Source: an uncultured Bacteriovorax sp. | Lineage (GTDB): Bacteria > Bdellovibrionota > Bacteriovoracia > Bacteriovoracales > Bacteriovoracaceae | Assembly: GCA_946480715.1 (NCBI GenBank) | Contig: CAMLKK010000048.1 | Span: 1 to 16,596 of the forward strand | Length of the DNA: 16,596 bases | Direction of reading: 5' to 3' | Shown here: piece after piece, positions 8,270 to 15,403 of the stretch | Layout: the number at the start of each line of letters is the position of its first letter | How positions within the stretch are numbered: the stretch's first letter is position 1 | Made by a program: the position numbers and the translations under genes | The notes under the pieces: model-generated | Seen by the model: only the letters and a program-made list of their open reading frames with translations | Database searches by the model: none | What the model was told of the DNA's origin: nothing

Positions 8270-8289
8270 AAGTTTTTGTCAAAAAACTT
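8270..8289. repeat. Perfect 8-bp inverted repeat in a divergent intergenic region
   Basis: AAGTTTTT (8270-8277), a 4-base GTCA spacer, then AAAAACTT (8282-8289). It lies between the divergent genes starting at 8220 (minus) and 8310 (plus). It may be an operator or a hairpin in the leader of the Lnt-like gene. The minus strand across it reads TTTTTTGACA, resembling a -35 box. No matching -10 at good spacing was found, so it is not called as a promoter. Confidence 0.45.
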
Positions 8290-8309
8290 GCAGAGGGGAG
8301 AGTGTAATT

Positions 8310-9689
8310 GTGGCACTAAGTTGGAAGAGCTTCTGTCGGGACATTATTTTTGGAGTAATAGCAGGAATAATCTTTTCTATGTCCTATCCATCTTCATATC
8401 ACTGGGCATACTCTTCAGTAGTCATTGTTTTAGTTTTTTTTTTATCCTCGCAAATTAAGTCTGATAGAGTAGTTTCTTTTTTTATCATCCTTTTTAGCTT
8501 CTTTTTTATAAGTCGGTTGAGCACATATTCTGGTTTCGCTTACATTATTGCAAATAAAACAACTTATACCAACTGGTGGGAATCTCGTTTCATTTTGTTA
8601 ATGTGTGTATTTGAAGAAATGCTCTATCCATCATTGCTCATTGTACTTACAGCATTGTGTCTACCAGCTTTCATCCGAAAAAAAGTTAGTTTCCTGTTCG
8701 TTCTTCTTTCTTTCGTCGCTTTAGAACTATTTGTCTTTCCTGAAACACCAATGTGGTGGTCGCTATTTTTCTACCAAGAAGCAATCCAGAGTTTTCTGTG
8801 GAGAAGTTTTCATCCTGGTTTATTTCTCCTTTTTCCATATATAGCCTTGGCCATTGTTTATTACTCACCCAAAAAAATCAAACTTGTTGGAATACTCATT
8901 TTATTCATTCCTTTTTTTACAATCACAGAATTCAAAAAATCATCTAATGAAAAACTTTTAACTAAGGCCATAATAATTCCACAAGTTAGTCCCTGGAAAT
9001 CTCCCGATCAGCGGCCAATTATTTCCGATAATATTTTAAAAAATTTAATGAAATATAAGGAAACGAGACCACTTTATCTATGGAATGAAGCCTATTTTCA
9101 GCAAACGAATTCCCAAAACACAATTGACTTGCGAGAGGAGTTTTCAAAAGATCTACCAGGAGAGCATTTCTTTGGATTGTATAATGCTGCATTTATGACA
9201 GCACCCAATGGTTTCTTGCTGAATGAATTTCTATATTACAATTCAGAAACTAAGAAATCATCTTCATATAGGAAACACTTGCTCGTACCTTTTGATGAAA
9301 CATTTGATCGTTTTAAATTGCTCTGGGCGGGGGTTTACTCTAAAAAACGAGTCAACTTACTGCCGGGAGAGTCCTTCAAGTATTTTGATTACAAAAATAA
9401 AAGAATTGCGTTTTTTCTTTGTAATGAAATCGCTCACCTTTGGGATGTTTCTTCCTTTGTGAATAGAGAAAAAGTTGATTATGTAATCAGCCCTTCAAAT
9501 GTTCCACTTTTGTTTGATAATCATCACGAAGATTATTTAAAGTTTTATTCAAGATGGTTATCGGTCTTTATAGATAAAAAAGTTTTAAGATACTCTTCCG
9601 TAAACAGTGTTCAACTTTTTGAAAAAGGTTCTATAAAAACTTTTCCAACATCACATCAAGCGATTTATGAATTTGATATAACGTTATAA
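8310..9689 (+). CDS. Apolipoprotein N-acyltransferase-like protein (Lnt family), copy 1
   Basis: A 459-aa protein with about seven hydrophobic segments over residues 10-205 followed by a nitrilase-like periplasmic domain, the layout of Lnt. Lnt moves an acyl chain from phospholipid to the N-terminus of lipoproteins. The catalytic set is kept: Glu260 in LYLWNEAYF, Lys322 in YRKHLLVPFDE, the following Glu330, Cys371 in FFLCNE, and Glu373, corresponding to E. coli Glu267, Lys335, Glu343, Cys387 and Glu389. YRKHLLVPF is the strongest family signature. The protein is otherwise diverged and about 50 aa shorter than E. coli Lnt. The GTG start at 8310 follows GAGGGGAG; the first in-frame ATG (8379) would cut into the first membrane span. 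It converges with a second Lnt-like gene 2 bases away. A specialised acyltransferase is at least as likely as the housekeeping enzyme. Confidence 0.8.
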   Translation: MALSWKSFCRDIIFGVIAGIIFSMSYPSSYHWAYSSVVIVLVFFLSSQIKSDRVVSFFIILFSFFFISRLSTYSGFAYIIANKTTYTNWWESRFILLMCVFEEMLYPSLLIVLTALCLPAFIRKKVSFLFVLLSFVALELFVFPETPMWWSLFFYQEAIQSFLWRSFHPGLFLLFPYIALAIVYYSPKKIKLVGILILFIPFFTITEFKKSSNEKLLTKAIIIPQVSPWKSPDQRPIISDNILKNLMKYKETRPLYLWNEAYFQQTNSQNTIDLREEFSKDLPGEHFFGLYNAAFMTAPNGFLLNEFLYYNSETKKSSSYRKHLLVPFDETFDRFKLLWAGVYSKKRVNLLPGESFKYFDYKNKRIAFFLCNEIAHLWDVSSFVNREKVDYVISPSNVPLLFDNHHEDYLKFYSRWLSVFIDKKVLRYSSVNSVQLFEKGSIKTFPTSHQAIYEFDITL

Positions 9690-9691
9690 AT

Positions 9692-11119
9692 TTAAAATTC
9701 GTAAAGAGGTAGCTTCAGAGCAAGTACTCCTTCAGTATGGGCAGGTAGACTTGCTACTATTCTACCACTAGGTGAAACCACCTCTGTATATTCAGTGGTG
9801 CTTACTCTTAAGATATATTTTTTATATTTGGCAGCTGCCCTTTTGGCATGAAAAGACCATTGGTCTAATGTTGGGGTATTTTCAAGGTAGGAGTCTTTTG
9901 AGAAGCTTGTAAAATAAACATTCTTAGCGCCGTATTTTTGAGCTTGTCTCACTCTTTCGCCAAATAATGAATCTATTGAACTTTCATAGCAAATCAGTGG
10001 AATCATGGCCGTTTTCTCGAATTGAAAAACATTTTTCTGATCGGCTTTACCCTTAATAATTGGAATTTGTGTTCGACTCCAAGAGCTAGGGATAAAAGGG
10101 ATACTTACACTTTCTTCACCTATCGGAAATAATCTCTGCTTGTCGTAACGATACATGATCCTACCATCGCTCGAAAAACCAGCAATTGTATTTTTAATTC
10201 CATTTGCAACATATTCAGAAAACCCTAAATGAATCCGTGTAGGAAAAGTTATTTTTTTTTGAAAATTTTTAATCAAAGACAGACTCTTGCCTTCATATAT
10301 AAAGGAGTATTCAGGGAAGAAAATATCAACTGTTTCTTGTGAATTTGGAAACGATTTATTAATTCTTGCTGCTATTTCATCTAAATCAATTTTCCGTGGA
10401 TTTTTAGAATAAGTGCTAATGTTAGTTTGAACGAGTATTACCTTCATAAAATGATTCGTTCGTGACTTATCCACATTATAGACATGCCAAGATGAAGCTG
10501 AGATTAACACGATCACTATTATTGTATTAAAAGCTGCTGCTTTTCTAAGAGAAATTGTACTTAGAAGATACTCACCGAATATCGCAGCGCTTGCAACGAA
10601 GATAATTTTTATACCCGTTTCCGTAATAAATCCTGAGGCCGAGGCGATAATGTCGTTGAAATAAAGATAATGATCCAAATATTCAGGAAAGAACGATGTC
10701 TGAAATGAATCAGCGATAACGAGAACCAAGGTGAAGAATAACCACCTAACATAACAATTCTTAACAAATCTTAAATAAGAACAAATAATCGCGAAAACGA
10801 TGATGAGATAAGAACTCATCAGAATATAGATCGTATAGGCGGATAAATTTTGTACTTGAGAGGGAAGGAGTTCTGATAGCCCTATCAGTAATCCTCGCTG
10901 CTTGAGAAACCTAATGAAAACTAAAAAAAAGAATGCCCATAAAAATCCTGAAAGAAATTGCTTATAGAAACTTTCTTCTGAGTTATAAATTTTGATGAGA
11001 AAATAATAAAAATATGCCAGTGAAAAAATCGATATGGGCCAGAGCACTGGCCAGAATGTGGGCAATGAAAAAATGAGTCCGGCAAATATGGCCTTTGTTA
11101 TTAAAGCGACCTTTCTCAT
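9692..11119 (-). CDS. Apolipoprotein N-acyltransferase-like protein (Lnt family), copy 2
   Basis: A 475-aa protein with several membrane spans over residues 7-212 and a C-terminal nitrilase-like domain. The Lnt catalytic residues are Glu270 in DIFFPEYSF, Lys327 in YRYDKQRLFPIGEE, Glu335, and Cys377 with Glu379 in PLICYES. FPIGEE replaces the usual VPFGE. Later blocks fit the family: the SFHAKRAA helix, RVSTTEYTEVVSPSGR, then EGVLAL. It is clearly related to the copy at 8310 only in these motifs, so the two are old paralogs or separate acquisitions. Its ATG overlaps the stop of the upstream membrane-protein gene (ATGA, 11116-11119), a sign of translational coupling with that partner. The likely reaction is N-acylation of a lipoprotein or peptide at the periplasmic face; the substrate is unknown. 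Confidence 0.82.
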   Translation of the reverse strand: MRKVALITKAIFAGLIFSLPTFWPVLWPISIFSLAYFYYFLIKIYNSEESFYKQFLSGFLWAFFFLVFIRFLKQRGLLIGLSELLPSQVQNLSAYTIYILMSSYLIIVFAIICSYLRFVKNCYVRWLFFTLVLVIADSFQTSFFPEYLDHYLYFNDIIASASGFITETGIKIIFVASAAIFGEYLLSTISLRKAAAFNTIIVIVLISASSWHVYNVDKSRTNHFMKVILVQTNISTYSKNPRKIDLDEIAARINKSFPNSQETVDIFFPEYSFIYEGKSLSLIKNFQKKITFPTRIHLGFSEYVANGIKNTIAGFSSDGRIMYRYDKQRLFPIGEESVSIPFIPSSWSRTQIPIIKGKADQKNVFQFEKTAMIPLICYESSIDSLFGERVRQAQKYGAKNVYFTSFSKDSYLENTPTLDQWSFHAKRAAAKYKKYILRVSTTEYTEVVSPSGRIVASLPAHTEGVLALKLPLYEF

Positions 11120-12108
11120 GCTTCAACCGTTATATATTGCCTATGCAATGAGTTTGCTTTCCAAATTCTCTTCTCAACAATGTAATGAATGACTTGGAAA
11201 ATCAAAATAATCTGGGGGATTTTATATTCAATTATTGACCATCCAATTAGTCCAGTGAGCGTGACGACAATCAGAATCATGGCCAGTCCATTGAAGAGAC
11301 TTCTGTCTGCATTAATCCGATGTGAGAAATAGAAGTAGAACGCAATCAAATCGTGGTTCAAAATAAAAAGGATAGTTGAAAATAATATGTTTGACTGAAC
11401 AGGGAGATAAAAAAGTCCGAAAAGATTGATTTGAGTGATTAAATACAAGTAACGTGCTTTCTTATTTTTTTCTCTGATCATGAGAAAAAAAGCCACAAGA
11501 AAATTAAGCAAGCTTAGCAATAAAGCACCCTCAATTAATCTTGGATAAATTTCGATCAGATAAACTTTCAAATTCCCTGTGTATATATTGATAAGTCCTA
11601 CGGCCAAAGTTATCGAATTGAGATAAAACCAGAATTTTTTCAGCTTCTGAAAATCATTAGACCAGAAATTTAAAATACCTATCGATTGACCAGTTATATG
11701 TGTGCTTACGAGAAATAAAAAAATTGCAGAAAAAATATTTATTGAAAAAAAGTAAACAGCGACCATTGTCGAAAGAATTAAAATAAGTTTCTGTTGTGAT
11801 TTAATAGAGATAGACTTGAAATGTTTTTCCGCCTGAAAAGATGTTAGGCTGGCGAGTATGTGTGGAAAGCCAAAGAGCAGTGCATACCAATGAAGTCCGA
11901 TTCTGTTAGTGATTGAGTGAGAAAAATTAAATGAAAAAAAAGTTGAATCAATTAGGCCAAGAATAGATGCTAATGCACATAAGATAGAGAGCCAATATAG
12001 ATTGCTCTTTTTAATGGAAAGATGGTCTTTATTTTTTAATCGCAAATACACTGATAACAATGACTTTTTCCACAGATGGTTAATTTTATTTTTCCACTTT
12101 TTTGACAA
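11116..12108 (-). CDS. Multi-pass inner-membrane protein with membrane histidine motifs
   Basis: A protein of up to 330 aa with about eight hydrophobic segments from residue 37 onward and no signal peptide. Histidines sit in or beside the spans within short motifs: GLHWYALLFGFPHI (His73, His83), STHITGQS (His137), LNHDLIAFYFYFSHR (His252, His263) and VIHYIVEKRIWK (His308). This pattern faintly recalls polytopic metal-dependent oxygenases such as the Brp/Blh family, but I cannot confirm a match. The start is uncertain. TTG at 12108 overlaps the upstream small secreted-protein gene by 73 bases; TTG at 12060 (after GGAAAAAG) or GTG at 12051 would shorten the overlap to 25 or 16 bases without touching the first span. 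It is translationally coupled to the Lnt-like gene downstream, which suggests they act together in the membrane. Confidence 0.72.
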   Translation of the reverse strand: MSKKWKNKINHLWKKSLLSVYLRLKNKDHLSIKKSNLYWLSILCALASILGLIDSTFFSFNFSHSITNRIGLHWYALLFGFPHILASLTSFQAEKHFKSISIKSQQKLILILSTMVAVYFFSINIFSAIFLFLVSTHITGQSIGILNFWSNDFQKLKKFWFYLNSITLAVGLINIYTGNLKVYLIEIYPRLIEGALLLSLLNFLVAFFLMIREKNKKARYLYLITQINLFGLFYLPVQSNILFSTILFILNHDLIAFYFYFSHRINADRSLFNGLAMILIVVTLTGLIGWSIIEYKIPQIILIFQVIHYIVEKRIWKANSLHRQYITVEA

Positions 12109-12353
12109 GAAAAAGTTCCCGCTCTTTTAATATTTGAAAAACAATCTTTGGTTGTTGTCATCCACCCTTCTGGAACGGTCCATTTTTTTCCACATTCTTG
12201 CCCATCTTCGCCGATTGGAAAGACAGTGCAATAACCATTACCTTTGCACATGTTTAAGCTCTGATCGACCTTGGAGCATGTAACTTGTGCAGAAAAGACA
12301 TCAAAAGGTATTAAGCATAATAAAATGCCAATAACTCGAACTAAATTCATCAT
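12036..12353 (-). CDS. Small secreted cysteine-rich protein
   Basis: A 105-aa protein with a Sec signal peptide (about residues 1-22, ending DVFSA) and a mature part of about 83 residues holding ten cysteines (26, 36, 42, 54, 70, 82, 94, 98, 101, 103), an even number that would allow five disulfides in an oxidising compartment. The C-terminus is especially Cys-dense (ICGKSHCYQCICD). I do not recognise the family. There are two adjacent ATG codons (12353 and 12350) and no ribosome site. The promoter at 12388-12361 would start transcription at or just before the first ATG, so the message is probably leaderless. It is the first gene of the minus-strand group containing the histidine membrane protein and the Lnt-like gene. 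Confidence 0.75.
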   Translation of the reverse strand: MMNLVRVIGILLCLIPFDVFSAQVTCSKVDQSLNMCKGNGYCTVFPIGEDGQECGKKWTVPEGWMTTTKDCFSNIKRAGTFSCQKSGKIKLTICGKSHCYQCICD

Positions 12354-12360
12354 AGAATTT

Positions 12361-12388
12361 ATTGTAGTCTTGGAATTTTATATGTCAA
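12361..12388 (-). promoter_or_regulatory. Sigma-70-type promoter for the small Cys-rich protein (leaderless start)
   Basis: On the minus strand TTGACA (12388-12383, consensus) and TACAAT (12366-12361, 5 of 6) are separated by 16 bases. The expected start, about 7 bases past the -10, falls at 12354-12353, on the ATG itself. This explains why no ribosome binding site can be seen. Confidence 0.66.
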
Positions 12389-12412
12389 AAAGAACTGTTT
12401 AAAGTTTTGACA
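12383..12412. repeat. Inverted repeat joining two divergent -35 boxes
   Basis: TGTCAAAA (12383-12390) and TTTTGACA (12405-12412) are an exact 8-bp inverted repeat with a 14-base spacer. Each arm contains the -35 hexamer of one of the two divergent promoters. It may be a shared operator or simply the consequence of two back-to-back consensus -35 boxes. Confidence 0.55.
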
Positions 12413-12435
12413 CTAAGGAGATTTTACACTTAGAT
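12407..12435 (+). promoter_or_regulatory. Candidate promoter for the exported 302-aa protein
   Basis: Consensus TTGACA (12407-12412) is followed after 17 bases by TTAGAT (12430-12435, a weak -10). Downstream, ATCGGGA (12434-12440) and TCCCGAT (12453-12459) form a 7-bp inverted repeat just before the first possible ATG (12460). It could be an operator or a leader hairpin. Confidence 0.5.
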
Positions 12436-12471
12436 CGGGACAACATTTCAATTCCCGATATGATGATCCTC

Positions 12472-13380
12472 ATGAAAACTAAAATAATTTTTACATTTGT
12501 GGCGCTATCGATTTTCAACCAAGTTTCATTCGCCGGAGCTCCTGGAATTAAAGGCAGCCCGATTAATACTCATCCTCAATGTGTGGTCAATGCCAACGAT
12601 CCATTTGAACCACGCGTGCGCATGACAAAAGGGCCAGACGCTGGTGCCTGTATTAATTCAACTCTAAGAAGAAGTGCTAAACAATTATCACCAGAAGTAG
12701 CGGCCCGATATTTTAAACCTGTGCCGGGAACAATTGTGGTGGCAAACGTCAGCCATAAAAAGAAATTTTGGATTGCTCAAATTCCTATTAATGAAATTTC
12801 CATTATGGTGTTGCAGTCAGAGCACTTTCCAATGATCAGCTCACCTGTAGAAGTGGTCATTGATCACACGCAAATCAGATTTGATTTCAAAAAGCCAATT
12901 TATCTTATCCCTCAAGACGTAAAAGAGAAGCGTGAAATTGTCACACTTAAAAATATCATTCTCTCAGTGGAAAACATTGGACCAAGAGGAGAGAAATTTA
13001 ACTTCTTTAATGGTCTAAAGGGCCACTTCAATCTTGCTTACAGATTAGTTTCAATGGAAGACAAATTTAATTGGATGGTTCTGGAAAATGAAAATATTGT
13101 TTCCCAACAACGATTCAAGATCTCTCAGAAAAATCAGAGAAGTGTTCTGTTAGGTGGTATTAGAAGAGGAACGGCCTACGGTTCATCACGAGCATATCAT
13201 TCGATTACTCGCAATTGTTCATCAGAATTGCTTGATCTCTTTAACGAACTGTTTGGGACTAAAAAGTTTAAAGTGACAGGATTTTATTCAAATGCGTTGG
13301 ATTCCCACTTAGAGGAAATTGGAATGCTTTCAGATGAACCGATGCCTGATTTTAATCAAGAATATTATCAGCTCAATTAG
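12472..13380 (+). CDS. Exported protein with a DUF4105-like Asn-Cys motif
   Basis: A 302-aa protein with a clean Sec signal peptide (MKTKIIFTFVALSIFNQVSFA). The mature domain is mostly beta-rich (80-200). The clearest block is RAYHSITRNCSSELLDLFNELFG (spanning about 239-261), where an Asn-Cys pair after a Tyr-His turn and before an amphipathic helix recalls the NC motif of DUF4105-type proteins, a group with a papain/NlpC-like look. The match is by eye and weak. Two earlier in-frame ATG codons (12460, 12463) exist; I prefer 12472 because it gives the standard signal peptide beginning MKTK, although no strong ribosome site marks any of them. A consensus-like promoter lies upstream and a hairpin lies downstream at 13391-13425. 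The likely location is the periplasm or outer-membrane side. The substrate is unknown. Confidence 0.78.
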   Translation: MKTKIIFTFVALSIFNQVSFAGAPGIKGSPINTHPQCVVNANDPFEPRVRMTKGPDAGACINSTLRRSAKQLSPEVAARYFKPVPGTIVVANVSHKKKFWIAQIPINEISIMVLQSEHFPMISSPVEVVIDHTQIRFDFKKPIYLIPQDVKEKREIVTLKNIILSVENIGPRGEKFNFFNGLKGHFNLAYRLVSMEDKFNWMVLENENIVSQQRFKISQKNQRSVLLGGIRRGTAYGSSRAYHSITRNCSSELLDLFNELFGTKKFKVTGFYSNALDSHLEEIGMLSDEPMPDFNQEYYQLN

Positions 13381-13390
13381 ACGCAGTGGA

Positions 13391-13425
13391 CGGTGCGGAG
13401 TGATTCTTTCGATTCACTTCCACCG
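13391..13425. terminator. Imperfect 14-bp hairpin downstream of the 302-aa protein gene
   Basis: CGGTGCGGAGTGATTC (13391-13406) pairs with GATTCACTTCCACCG (13411-13425) around a TTTC loop, with one bulged C, one T-T mismatch and one G-T wobble. There is no T-tract after it, so intrinsic termination is doubtful. It could protect the transcript end. The remaining bases up to 13563 hold no gene I can support; the stretch is the leader region of the next gene. Confidence 0.35.
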
Positions 13426-13563
13426 GTGACAGTCTGGCACTACTAAAAAAACGACTTCAAACAAATCTCTCTTCTTAACGCATTTCTCATCATAAAAGTA
13501 ATTGGCCCTTCACTTGCTCTCCCTGCGCGAGTTCTCAATTAATCTTATCTCGGGGGGGATAAA

Positions 13564-15270
13564 ATGAATCGCTTCATCAAGGTGCTGCTGACCTGCTGTC
13601 TGATCTTGCAAACAAATCTTGCATTTACTGAAACGTTTAAGAAGATCGAATATCAAAACCAAAATGAAGAAGTTTTTGATCTTGAAAATTTCCTCAAGCA
13701 GATCACGATGGTTGATCAGGAAGTGAAAGACACTTGTACTCGCCAAATCCCTTATGAAGAAAACGTCTGTCGTGAAGTTACAAAATATAAAAAAGAATGC
13801 AAAACAATTCCAGCGCATGAGGAATGTCGTCAAGTCAACAATCCAATTTGTCGTACTGAAACAAGAATGGAAGAAGAATGTCATGATGGTCCTTCGAGAC
13901 AAGAATGCCGTCAAGTTCCAGATCGTGAATGTCATTATGAAACAAAATACGAGCAAGAGTGTAATACAACTCCTGATCGCCAAGAATGTAGAAACGTTTC
14001 AGAGCAAGTTTGCCGTAATGAAACTCGTTATGAAAGAGAATGTAGAACTGTTCCAGGTGAGCAGCAATGTCGTGTAGTGGTTAACTATCGCCGTGAGTGT
14101 TCAACAGTTCCTGGAGGCCAACAATGTCGAACCATCCCTGGAGACATTCAGTGTTCGATCGTGAATGGTGAAAATCGTTGTGTGAAAATTCCACCACGTC
14201 AAGAATGTACAGACGCTCCTTCAAGACAAGAGTGCCGTCAAGTTCCTTACGAGGAAAGAGAATGTTCTAATGGTCCTAGTCGTCAAGAGTGTACGCAAGT
14301 TCCTCGCACTGAACGCGTTTGTGAAAACGAAACTCGTCAGCAGTGTAGCACTATCCCTGGCCGTTATGAATGTCGTCAAGTTCCTCGTCAGGAACAAGTA
14401 TGTCGAAATACGACACGACAAGAATGTGAGACGATTCCAGGTGAGGAGATCTGTCGAAATGTTCCACGTCAGCATCAAGTTTGCCAGGATAATTACAGCA
14501 CTAAATGTGAAAACGTCCCGGCCAAAGAAGAATGCAAAAAAGTTCCATATAAAGAACAAGTTTGTAAGATGGAAACAAAATATAAAGATGAGCAATACGA
14601 GTGCACAAAAGTGATTCAAGTTCCTCAGGAGAAAATACTTAAAACTCATAAGGCCCATGTAAAAGTAGAGTTCAATGTTCTTTCGGAAATCTTAGGCCCT
14701 GAATTTACTGTTGGTTTAGATAAGAGTGGATCGATTGCAATCAATGCTAAATCGAATGATGACGAATACTATAATAATGGCTCGAAAGCCGCTGTGTTTG
14801 TGAAAAAATCAGTTCAGGCAAAAGAAGATGGTGATGTTAATAACATTCAAGCGAACTACAAAGTTCTTATGATGAATTCGAATGTTAATCTTGCCTACCT
14901 CGATACTAATTCCATCGAAGGAACCCTGAAAAAACATAGCTTAACTTTTGTTCTGAAAGGAAAAGTCGACCCTGCAAGAGCTGCTCTAGGATTAAAAATT
15001 GTAAGAAAAGATATTGTTGAGATTGATAAAGCATCAATCAATAAATCAAATATCAAATACAATTATGTTCCAAACAGCAACATCACAGAAGTGACTGTTG
15101 ATCTCAAAGCGGAAGGAGCAAAAATTGGATCGATTCTGACAGGACCAAAAACAGAGTTCCACACGACAATCTCATTCTCGCAAAACTATAGCGATGCAGG
15201 TGAGATGATTCTGTCTAAAGTTTCAGATTTTACCTGGAAAAAATCGCGAATTTTATACGAGTCTAAATAG
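13564..15270 (+). CDS. Large exported protein with 32-cysteine periodic repeat domain
   Basis: A 568-aa protein. Residues 1-22 are a Sec signal peptide with a Cys pair inside the hydrophobic core but no proper lipobox. Residues 58-347 carry 32 cysteines in degenerate repeats of the type RQECRQVP, ETRYERECRTVPG and RQECETIPG. The cysteine spacing is strikingly regular: 9-8-10 repeated from 79 to 160, mostly 9 and 10 in the middle, then 8-9-10 repeated from 253 to 334, so three cysteines recur about every 27 residues. The arms are rich in Arg, Glu and Gln with a Pro near most cysteines. Residues about 360-568 are Cys-free, beta-rich and probably a separate surface or binding domain. The ATG follows a GGGGGGAT stretch 5 bases upstream. 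It sits alone, closed by a strong terminator. It would need disulfide formation in the periplasm or outside. The family is not recognised; a stalk or fibre-like extracellular role is conjecture. Confidence 0.88.
   Translation: MNRFIKVLLTCCLILQTNLAFTETFKKIEYQNQNEEVFDLENFLKQITMVDQEVKDTCTRQIPYEENVCREVTKYKKECKTIPAHEECRQVNNPICRTETRMEEECHDGPSRQECRQVPDRECHYETKYEQECNTTPDRQECRNVSEQVCRNETRYERECRTVPGEQQCRVVVNYRRECSTVPGGQQCRTIPGDIQCSIVNGENRCVKIPPRQECTDAPSRQECRQVPYEERECSNGPSRQECTQVPRTERVCENETRQQCSTIPGRYECRQVPRQEQVCRNTTRQECETIPGEEICRNVPRQHQVCQDNYSTKCENVPAKEECKKVPYKEQVCKMETKYKDEQYECTKVIQVPQEKILKTHKAHVKVEFNVLSEILGPEFTVGLDKSGSIAINAKSNDDEYYNNGSKAAVFVKKSVQAKEDGDVNNIQANYKVLMMNSNVNLAYLDTNSIEGTLKKHSLTFVLKGKVDPARAALGLKIVRKDIVEIDKASINKSNIKYNYVPNSNITEVTVDLKAEGAKIGSILTGPKTEFHTTISFSQNYSDAGEMILSKVSDFTWKKSRILYESK
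13738..14600 (+). repeat. Degenerate coding repeats (about 27-residue, 81-base unit)
   Basis: Within the 568-aa protein gene, Cys codons recur every 24-30 bases, and units such as the one encoding RQECRQVP (near residues 112-119 and 221-228) recur with varied codons. The conservation is mainly at protein level, so this is an old internal duplication rather than recent DNA amplification. Confidence 0.7.
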
Positions 15271-15280
15271 ACGTTTTCGT

Positions 15281-15315
15281 GACCAGTCTCAACTCATTGA
15301 GACTGGTCTTTATTA
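15281..15315 (+). terminator. Rho-independent terminator
   Basis: A perfect 12-bp stem, GACCAGTCTCAA (15281-15292) with TTGAGACTGGTC (15297-15308), closes a CTCA loop and runs into a T-rich TTTATTATT. It lies 10 bases after the stop of the 568-aa gene and cleanly ends that transcript. Confidence 0.9.
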
Positions 15316-15403
15316 TTCGAAGACGTGATCTACATCAGTTTTATTCATTAATCACAGGAGGATAATTGAATTGAGGGAACGCCCCAAAGCAAGGAGGAGC
15401 TCA

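Noticed and set aside
8276..8458. Short plus-strand frame with a hydrophobic end before the Lnt-like gene
   Set aside because: It overlaps the leader and first span of the Lnt-like gene in another frame and starts at a non-supported TTG/ATG without a ribosome site.
13510..13983. Long minus-strand open frame opposite the Cys-repeat gene
   Set aside because: It is the antisense shadow of a repetitive coding region; the plus frame has a signal peptide, regular Cys spacing and a terminator.
13738..14600. Regularly spaced repeats that could suggest a CRISPR array
   Set aside because: Repeats are degenerate at DNA level, about 81 bases in period, and lie in one continuous reading frame.
14221..14658. 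Second minus-strand open frame, Phe/Leu/Thr-rich and membrane-like
   Set aside because: Apparent hydrophobicity comes from reverse-reading of Glu/Lys/Arg-rich repeats; there is no ribosome site.
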